From assembly GCF_019264375.1 (NCBI RefSeq), contig NZ_JAHVAI010000006.1:62001-126000 (forward strand): DNA of 64,000 nucleotides, written 5' to 3'. Position 1 is the first letter of the stretch. Each line of letters begins with the position of its first letter. The notes under the pieces are model-generated. The model saw only the letters and a list, made by a program, of their open reading frames with translations, was not told the origin of the DNA and searched no databases. This document shows, piece by piece, positions 44,270-52,941 of this stretch. The stretch comes from Sedimentimonas flavescens. Its GTDB lineage: Bacteria; Pseudomonadota; Alphaproteobacteria; Rhodobacterales; Rhodobacteraceae. Made by a program: the position numbers and the translations under genes.

Positions 44270-44683
44270 TCACTCCTGCGGGGGAATACGGGCAAGGCTT
44301 TGCTTGCGGAAAATCACGGGGCGCTCGCGCCACGGCACAAGGCCGTCTTCGCTGGCGGCATAGGCGGCGGCGCCCTGAAGAATGTCGGCGGCATCGGCCG
44401 AGGTCATGCGGCCATAAACATAGGACCACTTGCCCGGCGAACTAAGCGCAACCGAGCAGCCGTTCGAACAGGCCGAGAGGCATTCGACAGGGCGGATCTC
44501 GACACCCTCGGGGGCACCGTGGCGCTCAAGCGCACGGTACAGCATGGTGCCCGCGCGCTCGTCGCTCGCGACATTCAGCGGGCAACCGGCGCAACCGCCA
44601 TTCACGACCTTGTCGTTCGGGCAGCCATCGCAGACCGACTCCGAAGCGCGGCAAGTGGTGCAGACATGTAAAACGGCGCTCAT
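44270..44683 (-). CDS. DUF1636 family cysteine-rich protein (long form)
   Basis: The 137-residue protein has C8-x2-C11 (VCTTC), an inserted cysteine-rich segment with C18, C21, C31 and C34, and C68-x3-C72-x3-C76 (ECLSACSNGC). It ends QSLARIPPQE, matching the short DUF1636 paralogue at 31395-31712. It is the first gene behind a cobalamin riboswitch and sits next to cobW. The cysteine layout suggests a thioredoxin-fold [2Fe-2S] or metal-binding protein; its step is unknown. AAAGGGGCC precedes the ATG and can pair with an upstream GGCCCCT. Confidence 0.88.
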   Translation of the reverse strand: MSAVLHVCTTCRASESVCDGCPNDKVVNGGCAGCPLNVASDERAGTMLYRALERHGAPEGVEIRPVECLSACSNGCSVALSSPGKWSYVYGRMTSADAADILQGAAAYAASEDGLVPWRERPVIFRKQSLARIPPQE

Positions 44684-44785
44684 AGAGGCCCCTTTCGTGC
44701 GGCGACCGGGGCGCTGTCCAGAGGCGCGCCTATAGGGGCCGCCTGCCGGTTGCGGAACACCCCGTCCGCCCGTTCAAATCCTTGC

Positions 44786-44976
44786 GCGGGCAGGTCTCCC
44801 GGCTTGCGGATCCCGGGCCCCCGAGGTGGGTAGGCCCATCGGTTGGCCCACCTTCCCGGCATCTGCCAGTGGTCGGGCCGACCTCTCCGGTCACGGTCGC
44901 GGGGGCGGCTGCGCTTCGGGTTTGGACGCCTCTCGGTCGCAAACCCTGTCGCATTCCCTCTTCACCTGTCATAGGA
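44786..44976 (-). ncRNA. Cobalamin riboswitch upstream of the main cob operon
   Basis: The minus strand shows, in order, AGGTGAAGAGGGAATG, the GCCGCCCCCGCGACCGTGACC core, GACCACTGGCAGATG and the B12 box AGCCGGGAGACCTGCC (complement of about 44790-44805). Downstream, GGCCCCT (44740-44734) is complementary to AGGGGCC in the ribosome binding site of the DUF1636 gene (44693-44687), so translational control is likely. Ends are approximate. The 357-bp gap 44684-45040 otherwise holds only the divergent cobO promoter region, in which no clear -35/-10 was identified. Confidence 0.93.
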
Positions 44977-45040
44977 CAGGACCAGCGCGCCCTTTCCCTG
45001 AGACAGGCGCCCCCCTTTGTCAAGAACGAGGACCGCCGCA

Positions 45041-45667
45041 ATGACCACCGAAAGCGACGACCGCAAGGATTCCGACCGCCACGCCAGCAAGATGGCAAAG
45101 AAGAAGGCCGCGCGGGACAAGATCATGGCGACGAAATCGGGCGAGAAGGGCCTGATCATCGTCCATACCGGGGCGGGCAAGGGCAAGTCCTCCTCGGGCT
45201 TCGGGATGATTCTTCGCTGCATCGCGCACGGGATGCCCTGCGCCGTCGTTCAGTTCATCAAGGGCGCCTGGGATACGGGCGAGCGCCGCCTGCTGACCGA
45301 AAACTTTGGCGATCTGTGCCAGTTCCACGCCATGGGCGAGGGCTTCACCTGGGAAACCCAGGACCGCGAGCGCGACATCGCCGCCGCTCGCGCGGGATGG
45401 GAAAAGGCCAAGGAGCTGATCCGCAACCCCGAGATCCGCATGGTCTTGCTCGATGAGATCAACATCGCGCTGCGCTACGATTACCTCGACCTAAACGAAG
45501 TGCTCGAGTTCCTGCGCACCGAGAAACCCGCCTTGACCCATGTCGTCCTGACCGGCCGCAATGCCGCCGAGGGCCTGATCGAGGCGGCTGATCTGGTGAC
45601 GGAGATGACACTGATCAAGCATCCGTTCCGGTCAGGCGTAAAGGGCCAGCCCGGCGTCGAGTTCTAA
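45041..45667 (+). CDS. cobO: Corrinoid adenosyltransferase CobO
   Basis: CobO transfers the adenosyl group from ATP to cob(I)yrinic acid a,c-diamide. The 208-residue protein has a basic N-terminal helix, the P-loop VHTGAGKGKSSSGFG (residues 41-55), VVQFIKGAWDTGER, VLLDEINIALRYDYLD and HVVLTGRNAAEGLIEAADLVTEM, as in CobO/BtuR. The start at MTTESDD (with GAGGA upstream) was preferred over an in-frame ATG 24 nt earlier. It is divergent from the riboswitch-led operon. Confidence 0.96.
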   Translation: MTTESDDRKDSDRHASKMAKKKAARDKIMATKSGEKGLIIVHTGAGKGKSSSGFGMILRCIAHGMPCAVVQFIKGAWDTGERRLLTENFGDLCQFHAMGEGFTWETQDRERDIAAARAGWEKAKELIRNPEIRMVLLDEINIALRYDYLDLNEVLEFLRTEKPALTHVVLTGRNAAEGLIEAADLVTEMTLIKHPFRSGVKGQPGVEF

Positions 45668-45681
45668 GCGTCGAAGGCCGG

Positions 45682-45737
45682 GCCGGGGGCCAGCCCCCGG
45701 ACCCCCGAGGTATTTCGACCAAGAAGAACGGAAAGGG
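45682..45737. repeat. Intergenic repeat element, left copy, with hairpin
   Basis: CCGGGGGC-CA-GCCCCCGG (45682-45699) is a perfect hairpin 15 nt after cobO. It continues into GAGGTATTTCGACCAAGAAG and a purine tail. The second part recurs inverted at 45861-45890. The motif looks like the short GC-hairpin plus GGTATTT...AAGAAG intergenic elements common in Rhodobacteraceae genomes. It may double as the cobO terminator. Confidence 0.55.
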
Positions 45738-45860
45738 TTTCTTAACCGTGATCGGCCAAGATGGTTTTGCGGTACAGGGAGAGGTCCCGATGACCGCCCA
45801 AGGAGAAAGCGCCGCGCCTCCCCCGCTTCGGCGGCCCGAGGTGCGGCGCCCAAATCTTCT

Positions 45861-45890
45861 CCCTTTCTTCTTGGCTGAAAATACCTCCGC
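45861..45890. repeat. Intergenic repeat element, right (inverted) copy
   Basis: Read on the minus strand this is GGAGGTATTTTCAGCCAAGA then AGAAAGGG, matching the left copy at 45707-45737 apart from a few bases. The two copies face each other across about 120 bp that encodes no recognised protein; the only frame (62 codons from 45748) has no family or good start. Confidence 0.55.
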
Positions 45891-45935
45891 CGGAGGCATC
45901 CGCAGTTTCAAACCGCGCAGCATCGGGAGGGTTTG

Positions 45936-47381
45936 ATGACGGCGATCATGATCCAGGGTGCAGGTTCAAACGTGGGCAAGTCGATGCTGGTGGCGGGGCT
46001 GTGCCGCGCAGCATTGCGGCGCGGGCGGAGTGTTGCGCCGTTCAAGCCGCAGAACATGTCAAATAACGCAGCGGTGACGGCGGACGGCGGCGAGATCGGG
46101 CGGGCGCAGGCCTTGCAGGCGCTGGCCTCTCGGCTTGAGCCTATCACCGATATGAACCCGATCCTGCTGAAGCCCGAAACCGATGTCGGGGCGCAGGTCG
46201 TGGTGCAGGGCAAGCGGCTCGCGACTGTCAAGGCGCGCGACTATGCGGCGCTCAAGCCTCAGTTGATGGGTGCGGTGCTGGAGAGTTTCAACCGGCTCAA
46301 GGCGATGCATGACCTTGTGATCGTCGAGGGGGCAGGCTCGCCCGCCGAGGTCAACCTGCGCGCGGGTGACATCGCCAATATGGGATTTGCGCGCGCCGCC
46401 GATGTCCCGGTGATCCTGGCGGGTGACATCGACCGCGGCGGGGTGATCGCGCAGATCGTGGGAACGCAGGCCGTGCTCGACCCAGAGGATGCGGCGATGA
46501 TCGCCGGTTTCCTGATCAACAAGTTCCGTGGCGACCCGAGCCTGTTCGACGACGGCTACCGGCTGATCGAGGCGCGCACGGGCTGGCGCGGGTTCGGGGT
46601 TCTGCCCTGGTTTTCGCAAGCGCATAAGCTGCCTGCCGAGGATGCGCTCGACCTGCGATCCGGGCCCTCCTCAGGCGGGGTCAAGATCGCCTGCCTCGCG
46701 CTTTCACGCATCGCGAATTTCGACGACCTCGACCCGCTGAATGCCGAACCGGGAGTCGATATGGTCATGGTGCGCGCGGGCGAGACGATCCCCTGCGATG
46801 CGCAACTGGTGATCATTCCGGGTTCGAAATCCACGCGGGGCGATCTGGAGTTTCTGCGTGCGCAGGGATGGGACATTGACCTCATGGCGCATTATCGGCG
46901 CGGCGGGCATGTGCTGGGCATCTGTGGCGGCTATCAGATGCTCGGCCGTGTCGTCCGCGACCCCGGCGGGATCGAGGGCGCTCCGGGCGAAACAGCAGGC
47001 CTCGGGCTGCTCGACGTCGCGACAGAAATGACGCCCGACAAGCGCCTGACGCGCACGCGGGCGGTGCACGCGGCCTCGGGGCTGGAGGTTGAGGGCTATG
47101 AGATCCACATCGGCCGCACCGAAGGCCCGGACCGCGCGCGGCCTTTCGCGCAGGTCGAGGGCCAGCCCGAGGGTGCGATCTCGGACTGCGGGCGGGTGAC
47201 GGGCAGCTATCTGCACGGGCTCTTCGCCGCCGATGCTTTCCGCGCGGCTTTCCTTGGTCAGATCGGCATTGCCGCCTCGGGGCTCAGCCATTCGTCCGGG
47301 GTCGAGGCGGCGCTCGACGCGCTGGCCGATCACGTCGAGGCGCATCTCGACGTTGCGGGGATCCTGGCGCTGGCGCGTTAG
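45936..47381 (+). CDS. cobQ: Cobyric acid synthase CobQ
   Basis: CobQ amidates the b, d, e and g side chains of adenosylcobyrinic acid a,c-diamide. The 481-residue protein has the DTBS-like N-terminal domain ([40 protein letters not shown]) and a class I glutaminase domain with the catalytic cysteine in [12 protein letters not shown] and a C-terminal GSYLHGLF histidine. ATG at 45936 with GGGAGGG upstream was chosen over a TTG one codon earlier. It is convergent with cobC, sharing overlapping stops. Confidence 0.96.
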   Translation: MTAIMIQGAGSNVGKSMLVAGLCRAALRRGRSVAPFKPQNMSNNAAVTADGGEIGRAQALQALASRLEPITDMNPILLKPETDVGAQVVVQGKRLATVKARDYAALKPQLMGAVLESFNRLKAMHDLVIVEGAGSPAEVNLRAGDIANMGFARAADVPVILAGDIDRGGVIAQIVGTQAVLDPEDAAMIAGFLINKFRGDPSLFDDGYRLIEARTGWRGFGVLPWFSQAHKLPAEDALDLRSGPSSGGVKIACLALSRIANFDDLDPLNAEPGVDMVMVRAGETIPCDAQLVIIPGSKSTRGDLEFLRAQGWDIDLMAHYRRGGHVLGICGGYQMLGRVVRDPGGIEGAPGETAGLGLLDVATEMTPDKRLTRTRAVHAASGLEVEGYEIHIGRTEGPDRARPFAQVEGQPEGAISDCGRVTGSYLHGLFAADAFRAAFLGQIGIAASGLSHSSGVEAALDALADHVEAHLDVAGILALAR

Positions 47382-48328
47382 GTCAGTGCCGCTTGCAGGC
47401 GTTCCCATTCGGCGGGGGCGCCCGGCAGGCCAAGGCGGATCCAGCGGTCCGAATAGGGGAAGATGCGGCTCCAGACTTGCTGGCGCGCGAGTTGGTCTTG
47501 CGCCGATCGGGCGTCCGGCGTCGCGTAGGTGCGGAAAAGCGCGCAGCCGCCGACCAGGGACCAGCCCGCCTTTTCTGCCATCGCATCGATGCGGATGACC
47601 TCGGCTTCAAGCCGCGCGATGGTGTCGCGCCGCCAATCGGCATCAGCCAGCGCCGCGCAGCCGATCTCGATCGCCGCGCCCGAGACGGGCCAGGGGCCGG
47701 CCATATCCGAGAGGCGGGCGATAAGGCCCTCAGGGCCGAAGGCGAACCCTAGGCGCACCCCTGCAAGGCCCCAGAACTTGCCGAAGGAGCGCAGGACGAG
47801 GATCGGGCCGGGATCGGCGATCACGGAAAGCGCGGGCGTCGGGTCGGCGAAGCTCTCATCAACGATCAGTTGGCCTACCTGTTGCGCTAGCGCGCGCAGG
47901 GCCTCGGGCGCATGACTGCGCCCATCGGGGTTGTTCGGATTGACCACGATGGCCAGATCCGCACCCGCCAGATCCTCAAGAGCCGAAACCTCGGTGACAC
48001 TCCAGCCCGCCGCACGCAGCGAGGCCGCATGTTCGTTATAGGTGGGGGCCAGAACGCGGGCCTGACCGGGCGGCATAAGGCGCGGGATCAGTTGGATCGC
48101 CGCCTGCGCCCCGGCAAGAGCCACGCCCGGCGCCTTCGTTCCGAAAGCGGCTTGGGCGGTGCGCATCAGGCGCGCCTTGGCCTCGGCAGTGGGCAGCATG
48201 GTCCAGGCCTCGGGCGGCAGGGCAGGCACCGGATAGGGCACGCGGTTGATGCCGGTCGAGAGGTCGATCCAGTCATCCCCGCCGTAATGGGCCTTGGCCC
48301 AGTCGATATTCCCACCGTGATCGCGCAT
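47378..48328 (-). CDS. cobC: Threonine-phosphate decarboxylase CobC (PLP, class I/II aminotransferase fold)
   Basis: This enzyme decarboxylates L-threonine O-3-phosphate to (R)-1-amino-2-propanol phosphate, the linker of the nucleotide loop. The 316-residue protein has [52 protein letters not shown] and the Schiff-base lysine in [16 protein letters not shown]. The name follows the aerobic (Pseudomonas denitrificans) nomenclature; the Salmonella equivalent is CobD. The ATG overlaps the cobD stop (TGATG). Confidence 0.93.
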   Translation of the reverse strand: MRDHGGNIDWAKAHYGGDDWIDLSTGINRVPYPVPALPPEAWTMLPTAEAKARLMRTAQAAFGTKAPGVALAGAQAAIQLIPRLMPPGQARVLAPTYNEHAASLRAAGWSVTEVSALEDLAGADLAIVVNPNNPDGRSHAPEALRALAQQVGQLIVDESFADPTPALSVIADPGPILVLRSFGKFWGLAGVRLGFAFGPEGLIARLSDMAGPWPVSGAAIEIGCAALADADWRRDTIARLEAEVIRIDAMAEKAGWSLVGGCALFRTYATPDARSAQDQLARQQVWSRIFPYSDRWIRLGLPGAPAEWERLQAALT

Positions 48329-49266
48329 CACATCCCCAGCACCGCCAGCGCCCCGATCAGCGCGGTCAGACCCAACATCGTGCGGCGGTAAAGCGCAAGT
48401 CCCCGGTCAAGGTCAACCGCCCTCGGATCGGGGCAGGCGCCGTTCACCCAAGGCTCCTCGGCCACGCGGTCGGCGTAGATGCGGGGGCCCGACAGCCGCA
48501 CGCCAAGCGCCCCGGCCATGGCCGCCTCGGGCCAGCCCGCATTGGGCGAGCGGTGATGGCGCGCATCGCGCATCATGCAGGCCAGCGCCCGACCCGCGCG
48601 CCCCGAGGCCAGCGCGAACAAAAGCCCGCTGAGCCGCGCCGGGATCAGGTTCACCAGATCGTCGATCCGGGCCGAGGCCCAGCCGAATTCCTCATGGCGC
48701 GGGGTGCGATGACCGATCATCGAATCGAGCGTGTTGATCGCCTTGTAGGCCGCAATCCCCGGCAGCCCCGCCACCACGCCCCAGAACAGCGGCGCCACAA
48801 TCCCGTCGGAGCTGTTCTCGGCGAGGCTTTCCAGCGCGGCGCGGGCGACGCCGGCCTCGTCCAGACGGCTCGGGTCGCGGCCGACGATCATTGACACTGC
48901 ATGGCGCGCGGCGGGCAGATCGCCCGCCACCAAGGGGCGCGCAACCGCGACGACATGGTCATGCATCGAGCGCAGCGCCACCAGCGGCCAGGCCAGAATG
49001 CCGCCCAGAAGAATACCCGGCCAACCCTGCGGCAGGGCCAATTGCACGGCCAAGGCGATCCCCCCGGTCAGCCCGATGACAAGCAGGGCCGCCGCCACCC
49101 CGCGCAGACGGCGTGCAGGCCCCTCGCGGTTCCAGCTGCGGTCAAGCCAGCCGATCAGCGCGCCGATCCAGGTCACCGGATGACCGATCCGTGCGTAAAG
49201 CGCATTCGGCCAGCCGAAGGCCAGATCGCAACCGATAGCGACCAGTATCATCGCGGCGAAACTCAT
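48328..49266 (-). CDS. cobD: Adenosylcobinamide-phosphate synthase CobD (CbiB)
   Basis: CobD attaches aminopropanol phosphate to adenosylcobyric acid. The 312-residue integral membrane protein shows LVAIGCDLAFGWPNALYARIGHPVTWIGALI, the RDPSRLDEAGVARAALESLAENSSDGIVAPLFW motif and AAYKAINTLDSMIGHRTPRHEEFGWASARIDDLVN, all diagnostic of CobD/CbiB. The start at MSFAAMIL overlaps the upstream GHMP kinase gene by 4 nt. It is coupled to cobC. Confidence 0.96.
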   Translation of the reverse strand: MSFAAMILVAIGCDLAFGWPNALYARIGHPVTWIGALIGWLDRSWNREGPARRLRGVAAALLVIGLTGGIALAVQLALPQGWPGILLGGILAWPLVALRSMHDHVVAVARPLVAGDLPAARHAVSMIVGRDPSRLDEAGVARAALESLAENSSDGIVAPLFWGVVAGLPGIAAYKAINTLDSMIGHRTPRHEEFGWASARIDDLVNLIPARLSGLLFALASGRAGRALACMMRDARHHRSPNAGWPEAAMAGALGVRLSGPRIYADRVAEEPWVNGACPDPRAVDLDRGLALYRRTMLGLTALIGALAVLGM

Positions 49267-50051
49267 GCCGAGCCTCCGCGAAACTGGATCACACCGCGCA
49301 GACCCGCATCGCGCAGCATCTGCGCAGCGCCAGCCGGAACGCATCCCGGCGCAAAGATCAGCCCGCGCGCCGCGCCGGTATGGGCGATGCAGTAGCCAAG
49401 TGCCCCTGCACGCCGCGCAAGTTCGGCCGTCGGATCGCCCGAGGGGCCACGCAGCGCCAGCGTCCGCGCGGCGCTTTCCGAGGCGAGCGTGGCGAACCCG
49501 GCAAGATCACTTGTCCCGCTCCAGACCTGCACGAGATCGGCAATGTCCGGAAAGTCGCTGTCCGTTGCGATGGTGCGCCTTGGCGCCCCCCAAAGGCCAC
49601 CGATCATCTCGAAGCACGGCACGGGCGGCAGCGACGCAAGGCATCGCCCCTGACGCGAGGCCCAGAGCATCCGCTCGGGGCGCACGAACATCAGCGGGTC
49701 CGAGGCGCCCTCGACATCAATACAGGCCGCCGCCAGATCCTGAGGGTGCCCGCGCCAGCCAGCCAGCAACGCCAGCGCAACGAGGCTCGCCGTCGAAACG
49801 CCGGTGCCGCAGCCGGGCTCAGCCAGCGGGTGCAGGGCAAAATACCCGCGCGGGCGCAGGTTCAACCGCGCCAGCATCTGCCGCGCCAGCACCGGGGTCA
49901 GAAGCCCACCATGCAGGTTCAGCCCCGCGCGCGGCGCGGATTGCCCGCGCACCCCAAGCGCCGGGCACGGCACCGAGATCAGCGCAACCGGACCCGAAGG
50001 CCCCATCCGCCCCTGAAGGAACTCTCCGAAATGGCCTGGCACATGGATCAC
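49263..50051 (-). CDS. bluE: GHMP-family L-threonine kinase (PduX/BluE-like)
   Basis: The 262-residue protein opens with VPGHFGEFLQGR, related to the CPASCGELIQG start of PduX, and carries the GHMP ATP-binding loop GCGTGVSTASLVALALL. Such enzymes phosphorylate L-threonine to supply CobC. In Rhodobacter capsulatus the bluE gene has this role and neighbours late cobalamin genes, as here, where it is coupled to cobD and the phosphatase gene. The specific activity is inferred from family and position. Confidence 0.82.
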   Translation of the reverse strand: MIHVPGHFGEFLQGRMGPSGPVALISVPCPALGVRGQSAPRAGLNLHGGLLTPVLARQMLARLNLRPRGYFALHPLAEPGCGTGVSTASLVALALLAGWRGHPQDLAAACIDVEGASDPLMFVRPERMLWASRQGRCLASLPPVPCFEMIGGLWGAPRRTIATDSDFPDIADLVQVWSGTSDLAGFATLASESAARTLALRGPSGDPTAELARRAGALGYCIAHTGAARGLIFAPGCVPAGAAQMLRDAGLRGVIQFRGGSA

Positions 50052-50626
50052 GCGAACACCCGATTAACCTCGGCCACCGACCAGCCGCCGCGCGGATGAA
50101 CCTGCACCCGCGTCAGCGACAATGGCGCGATCTGAAACGCAAGACCGCCCGGAACCGACCCCGTCGCCAGCGCCAGCGCCACCCGCACGATCCCGGCATG
50201 GGCGACGATGGCCACCTGCCCGCCGCGCCCGCCGACATCGTGCAGGGCCGGGGCGATGCGCGCGTGCAGATCGGCAAAGCTCTCACCCTGCGGCGGTCGG
50301 TGCTCGGCCAGCTCGGCCGTCGAAAGCGCGCCAATGTCGGGCAGATCGCCGAAGGGCAGCCCCTCCCAAGCACCGAAGTCCTGCTCCCAGAACCTTGGAT
50401 CGGTCTGTCCGGTCAACTCGGGCCAGAGGGTGCCCGCCGTCTGCTGGCAACGCAACGCGGGGCTGACCACAAGCGCAGGCGGCACGCCCAGGGCCGCGCG
50501 CATCCCGGCGAAGGCCGCCGCATCCGAGCAATCCGCCGGAACGTCCCTGCGCCCCGCCAATCGCCCGCCATTGATCTGCGGCGCATGCCGGATCAAAAGC
50601 AGTTCGGTCGCCTCCTCACGGGCCAT
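50048..50626 (-). CDS. Histidine phosphatase-family protein, probable alpha-ribazole phosphatase
   Basis: The 192-residue protein has the catalytic LLLIRHAP (RH in the phosphoglycerate-mutase fold, with HAP in place of the usual HG), SPALRCQQTA with the second arginine, EQDFGAWEG and the late histidine in VAIVAHAGIVRVAL. Within the late cobalamin cluster this best fits the step that removes phosphate from alpha-ribazole or adenosylcobalamin 5'-phosphate (Salmonella CobC function). Gene order: phosphatase, threonine kinase, cobD, cobC, all overlapping by 1-4 nt. It is divergent from cobP. Confidence 0.82.
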   Translation of the reverse strand: MAREEATELLLIRHAPQINGGRLAGRRDVPADCSDAAAFAGMRAALGVPPALVVSPALRCQQTAGTLWPELTGQTDPRFWEQDFGAWEGLPFGDLPDIGALSTAELAEHRPPQGESFADLHARIAPALHDVGGRGGQVAIVAHAGIVRVALALATGSVPGGLAFQIAPLSLTRVQVHPRGGWSVAEVNRVFA

Positions 50627-50693
50627 GGTCGCATTTCTCCTTCCGTCTCAGCGCCGTTTCTGCTTTGTCAGCGCGCAAGGAACAAGAGGCACG

Positions 50694-51197
50694 ATGACTC
50701 GCATCATTCTGGTCACTGGCGGCGCCCGCTCGGGCAAAAGCCGTATCGCGGAGGAGCGGACGCTCGCATTCGGGCGCCCGGCCAGTTATATCGCGACCGC
50801 CCAAGCCTTTGACAGCGAAATGGAAAAGCGCATCGCAACGCATCAGGAACGGCGCGGCGCGGAATGGGTGACCCATGCCGAACCGCTCGATCTGGTCGGC
50901 GCGCTCAGCCTGACCGAGGGCCAGCCGCGACTGGTCGATTGTCTGACACTGTGGCTGACAAACCTGATGCTAGGCGGCCATGACTGGCAATCGGCGGGGC
51001 GCGAACTGGTCGCGGCCCTGCCCCGGCAAGCCAGCCCCGTGGTTCTGGTCACCAATGAAATCGGCGCCGGGATCGTGCCCGAAAACAAGCTTGCCCGAGA
51101 CTTCCGCGATGCCGCGGGTCTTCTTAACCAATGGGTCGCGGCAGTGGCGGACGAAGTCACGCTTGCCGTCGCGGGCCTGCCACTGAAAGTAAAGTGA
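50694..51197 (+). CDS. cobP: Adenosylcobinamide kinase / guanylyltransferase CobP (CobU)
   Basis: CobP phosphorylates adenosylcobinamide and transfers GMP to give GDP-cobinamide. The 167-residue protein has the P-loop LVTGGARSGKSRIAE (6-20), YIATAQAFDSEMEKRIATHQERR with the guanylylated histidine, VDCLTLWLTNLML, and VTNEIGAGIVPENKLARDFRDAAGLLNQ. AAGAGG precedes the ATG. It leads the cobP-cobT-cobS operon, coupled by TGATG to the next gene. Confidence 0.96.
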   Translation: MTRIILVTGGARSGKSRIAEERTLAFGRPASYIATAQAFDSEMEKRIATHQERRGAEWVTHAEPLDLVGALSLTEGQPRLVDCLTLWLTNLMLGGHDWQSAGRELVAALPRQASPVVLVTNEIGAGIVPENKLARDFRDAAGLLNQWVAAVADEVTLAVAGLPLKVK

Positions 51198-52201
51198 TGC
51201 GCTTCGAGTCCCTGTCCCAGATCGCCACCTTGGCAAACACCCTGCCCGCCGGCGATGCCGCCGCCCGCGCTGCTGCCCTTGCCCGGCAAAATAGCCTGAC
51301 CAAGCCCCCGGGATCGCTTGGCCGACTTGAGGAACTGGCGCTGTTCATGGCCGAATGGCGCGGCACCGACCGCCCGGCGATCACCAAGGCGCAGGCGCTG
51401 GTCTTTGCCGGCAACCATGGCATTTGCGCGCAGGGCGTGAACCCCTATCCGCAGGCCGTGACCGCGCAGATGGTGGCGAATTTCGAACATGGCGGCGCGG
51501 CGATCAACCAGCTTTGCCGCGCGAATGGCGCCGATCTGAGCGTGGTCGCGCTCGATCTGGACAATCCCACGGCCGACTTCACCACCGGCCCCGCGATGAC
51601 CGAGGCCGAAACGCTCGACGCGATGAACCGTGGCGCGGCAGCGGTGGACAGCGGCGCCGATGTGCTGATCCTGGGCGAGATGGGCATCGGTAACTCGACG
51701 ATCGCGGCGGCGCTCACCTCGGCGCTGTTCGACGCGACGCCTGCCGATTGGGTCGGGCCGGGCACCGGCTCGGACGCGGAAGGGATTCGCCGCAAGATCG
51801 TGGCTATCGAGAAGGGCCTTGCGCTGCACGGCGGTCAGAACGCCATGGCAACGCTGGCCGCCCTTGGCGGGCGCGAACAGGCGGCGATCTGCGGTGCGGT
51901 TCTCGCGGCGCGCGCCGCGCGTATTCCGGTGATCCTTGATGGCTTCATCTGCACCGCCGCCGCCGCGACCCTGCATGCCGCCGATCCGCGCCTGCTTGAT
52001 CATTGCGTGGTCGGCCATGCCTCGGCCGAGCCGGGCCACCGCCGCCTGCTGGCCGCCATCGACAAGAAAGCCATCGTCGAGTTCGACATGCGCCTTGGCG
52101 AAGGCTCGGGCGCGGCACTGGCGCTTGGTATCCTGCGCGCGGCGCTGGAGTGCCACAACGGCATGGCCACCTTCGGTGAGGCGGGGGTCTCCGAGGCATG
52201 A
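51197..52201 (+). CDS. cobT: Nicotinate-nucleotide-dimethylbenzimidazole phosphoribosyltransferase (CobT/CobU)
   Basis: This enzyme activates 5,6-dimethylbenzimidazole to alpha-ribazole phosphate. The 334-residue protein has LTKPPGSLGRLEELA, VFAGNHGICAQGVNPYP, LILGEMGIGNSTIAAAL, GTGSDAEGIRRK, and the catalytic glutamate region EFDMRLGEGSGAALAL near the C-terminus. It is called CobT in Salmonella and CobU in Pseudomonas denitrificans, and is not the chelatase CobT. Its start overlaps the cobP stop and its end overlaps cobS by 4 nt. The dimethylbenzimidazole synthase BluB is not in the window. Confidence 0.96.
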   Translation: MRFESLSQIATLANTLPAGDAAARAAALARQNSLTKPPGSLGRLEELALFMAEWRGTDRPAITKAQALVFAGNHGICAQGVNPYPQAVTAQMVANFEHGGAAINQLCRANGADLSVVALDLDNPTADFTTGPAMTEAETLDAMNRGAAAVDSGADVLILGEMGIGNSTIAAALTSALFDATPADWVGPGTGSDAEGIRRKIVAIEKGLALHGGQNAMATLAALGGREQAAICGAVLAARAARIPVILDGFICTAAAATLHAADPRLLDHCVVGHASAEPGHRRLLAAIDKKAIVEFDMRLGEGSGAALALGILRAALECHNGMATFGEAGVSEA

Positions 52202-52941
52202 TCCGCGCGGCGCTTGGACAGGTGCAACTGGCGGTGATGCTGCTCACGCGGCTGCCCGCCGGACGCCTGCCCGAGCCCGCGCCCTCGATGGGCGCCAGTG
52301 CCTGGGCCTTTCCGCTGGCCGGGCTGGCGGTGGGTGCGATTGCTGCGGTTGTTCTAAGCGGCGCCTTGGCGCTTGGGCTGCCGCCCATGCTGGCGGCGGG
52401 GCTTGCGCTGGCGGCGCAGATCGCCGCAACCGGCGCGCTGCACGAGGACGGTCTGGCCGATGTCTGCGACGGGTTCTGGGGCGGCCATGACCCCGCCCGG
52501 CGGCTGGAGATCATGCGCGACTCCCGCATCGGCTCTTATGGCACGCTTGGCCTGATCCTGTCGGTCGGGCTGCGCTGGCAGGCGCTCAGCCTGCTGGCAA
52601 CAACAGCCCACCCTTGGCTTGCGATTATTGCCGTTGCGATGACCAGCCGCGTGGCCTCTGCCGCGCTGTTGGCCGCGATGCCGCCCGCCCGCAGTGACGG
52701 GCTTGGCCGCGCAGCCAGTGGCGTCACCGCCCGTGCCGCGATCATCGCCGCCGTGATCGCAGTGCTACCCGCACTGGCCGTTCCCGGCATGGGCGCGGCC
52801 ATCGCCGTTCAGATCGTGCTCGGCCTCAGCCTCGCCGCCCTCGCCCGGCGCAAGATCGGTGGGCAGACCGGCGACGTTCTGGGCACCGCGCAGCAACTGG
52901 CCGAGATCGGCGCGCTCCTGACCCTCGCCGCCCGCGCCTAG
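52198..52941 (+). CDS. cobS: Adenosylcobinamide-GDP ribazoletransferase CobS (CobV)
   Basis: Cobalamin synthase joins GDP-cobinamide and alpha-ribazole in the membrane. The 247-residue hydrophobic protein has [15 protein letters not shown], the divalent-metal motif [17 protein letters not shown] (about 80-96), [18 protein letters not shown] and [14 protein letters not shown] with a final acidic/aromatic segment. It closes the cobP-cobT-cobS operon. Its stop overlaps that of the convergent tex gene (CTAG). Confidence 0.96.
   Translation: MIRAALGQVQLAVMLLTRLPAGRLPEPAPSMGASAWAFPLAGLAVGAIAAVVLSGALALGLPPMLAAGLALAAQIAATGALHEDGLADVCDGFWGGHDPARRLEIMRDSRIGSYGTLGLILSVGLRWQALSLLATTAHPWLAIIAVAMTSRVASAALLAAMPPARSDGLGRAASGVTARAAIIAAVIAVLPALAVPGMGAAIAVQIVLGLSLAALARRKIGGQTGDVLGTAQQLAEIGALLTLAARA

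Noticed and set aside
45748-45936. 62-codon frame between the two repeat copies
   Set aside because: It runs through the repeat element, lacks a good start signal and matches no family.
50627-50693. Possible cobalamin riboswitch upstream of cobP
   Set aside because: The gap is only 67 bp and contains no B12 box or core; too short for the aptamer.
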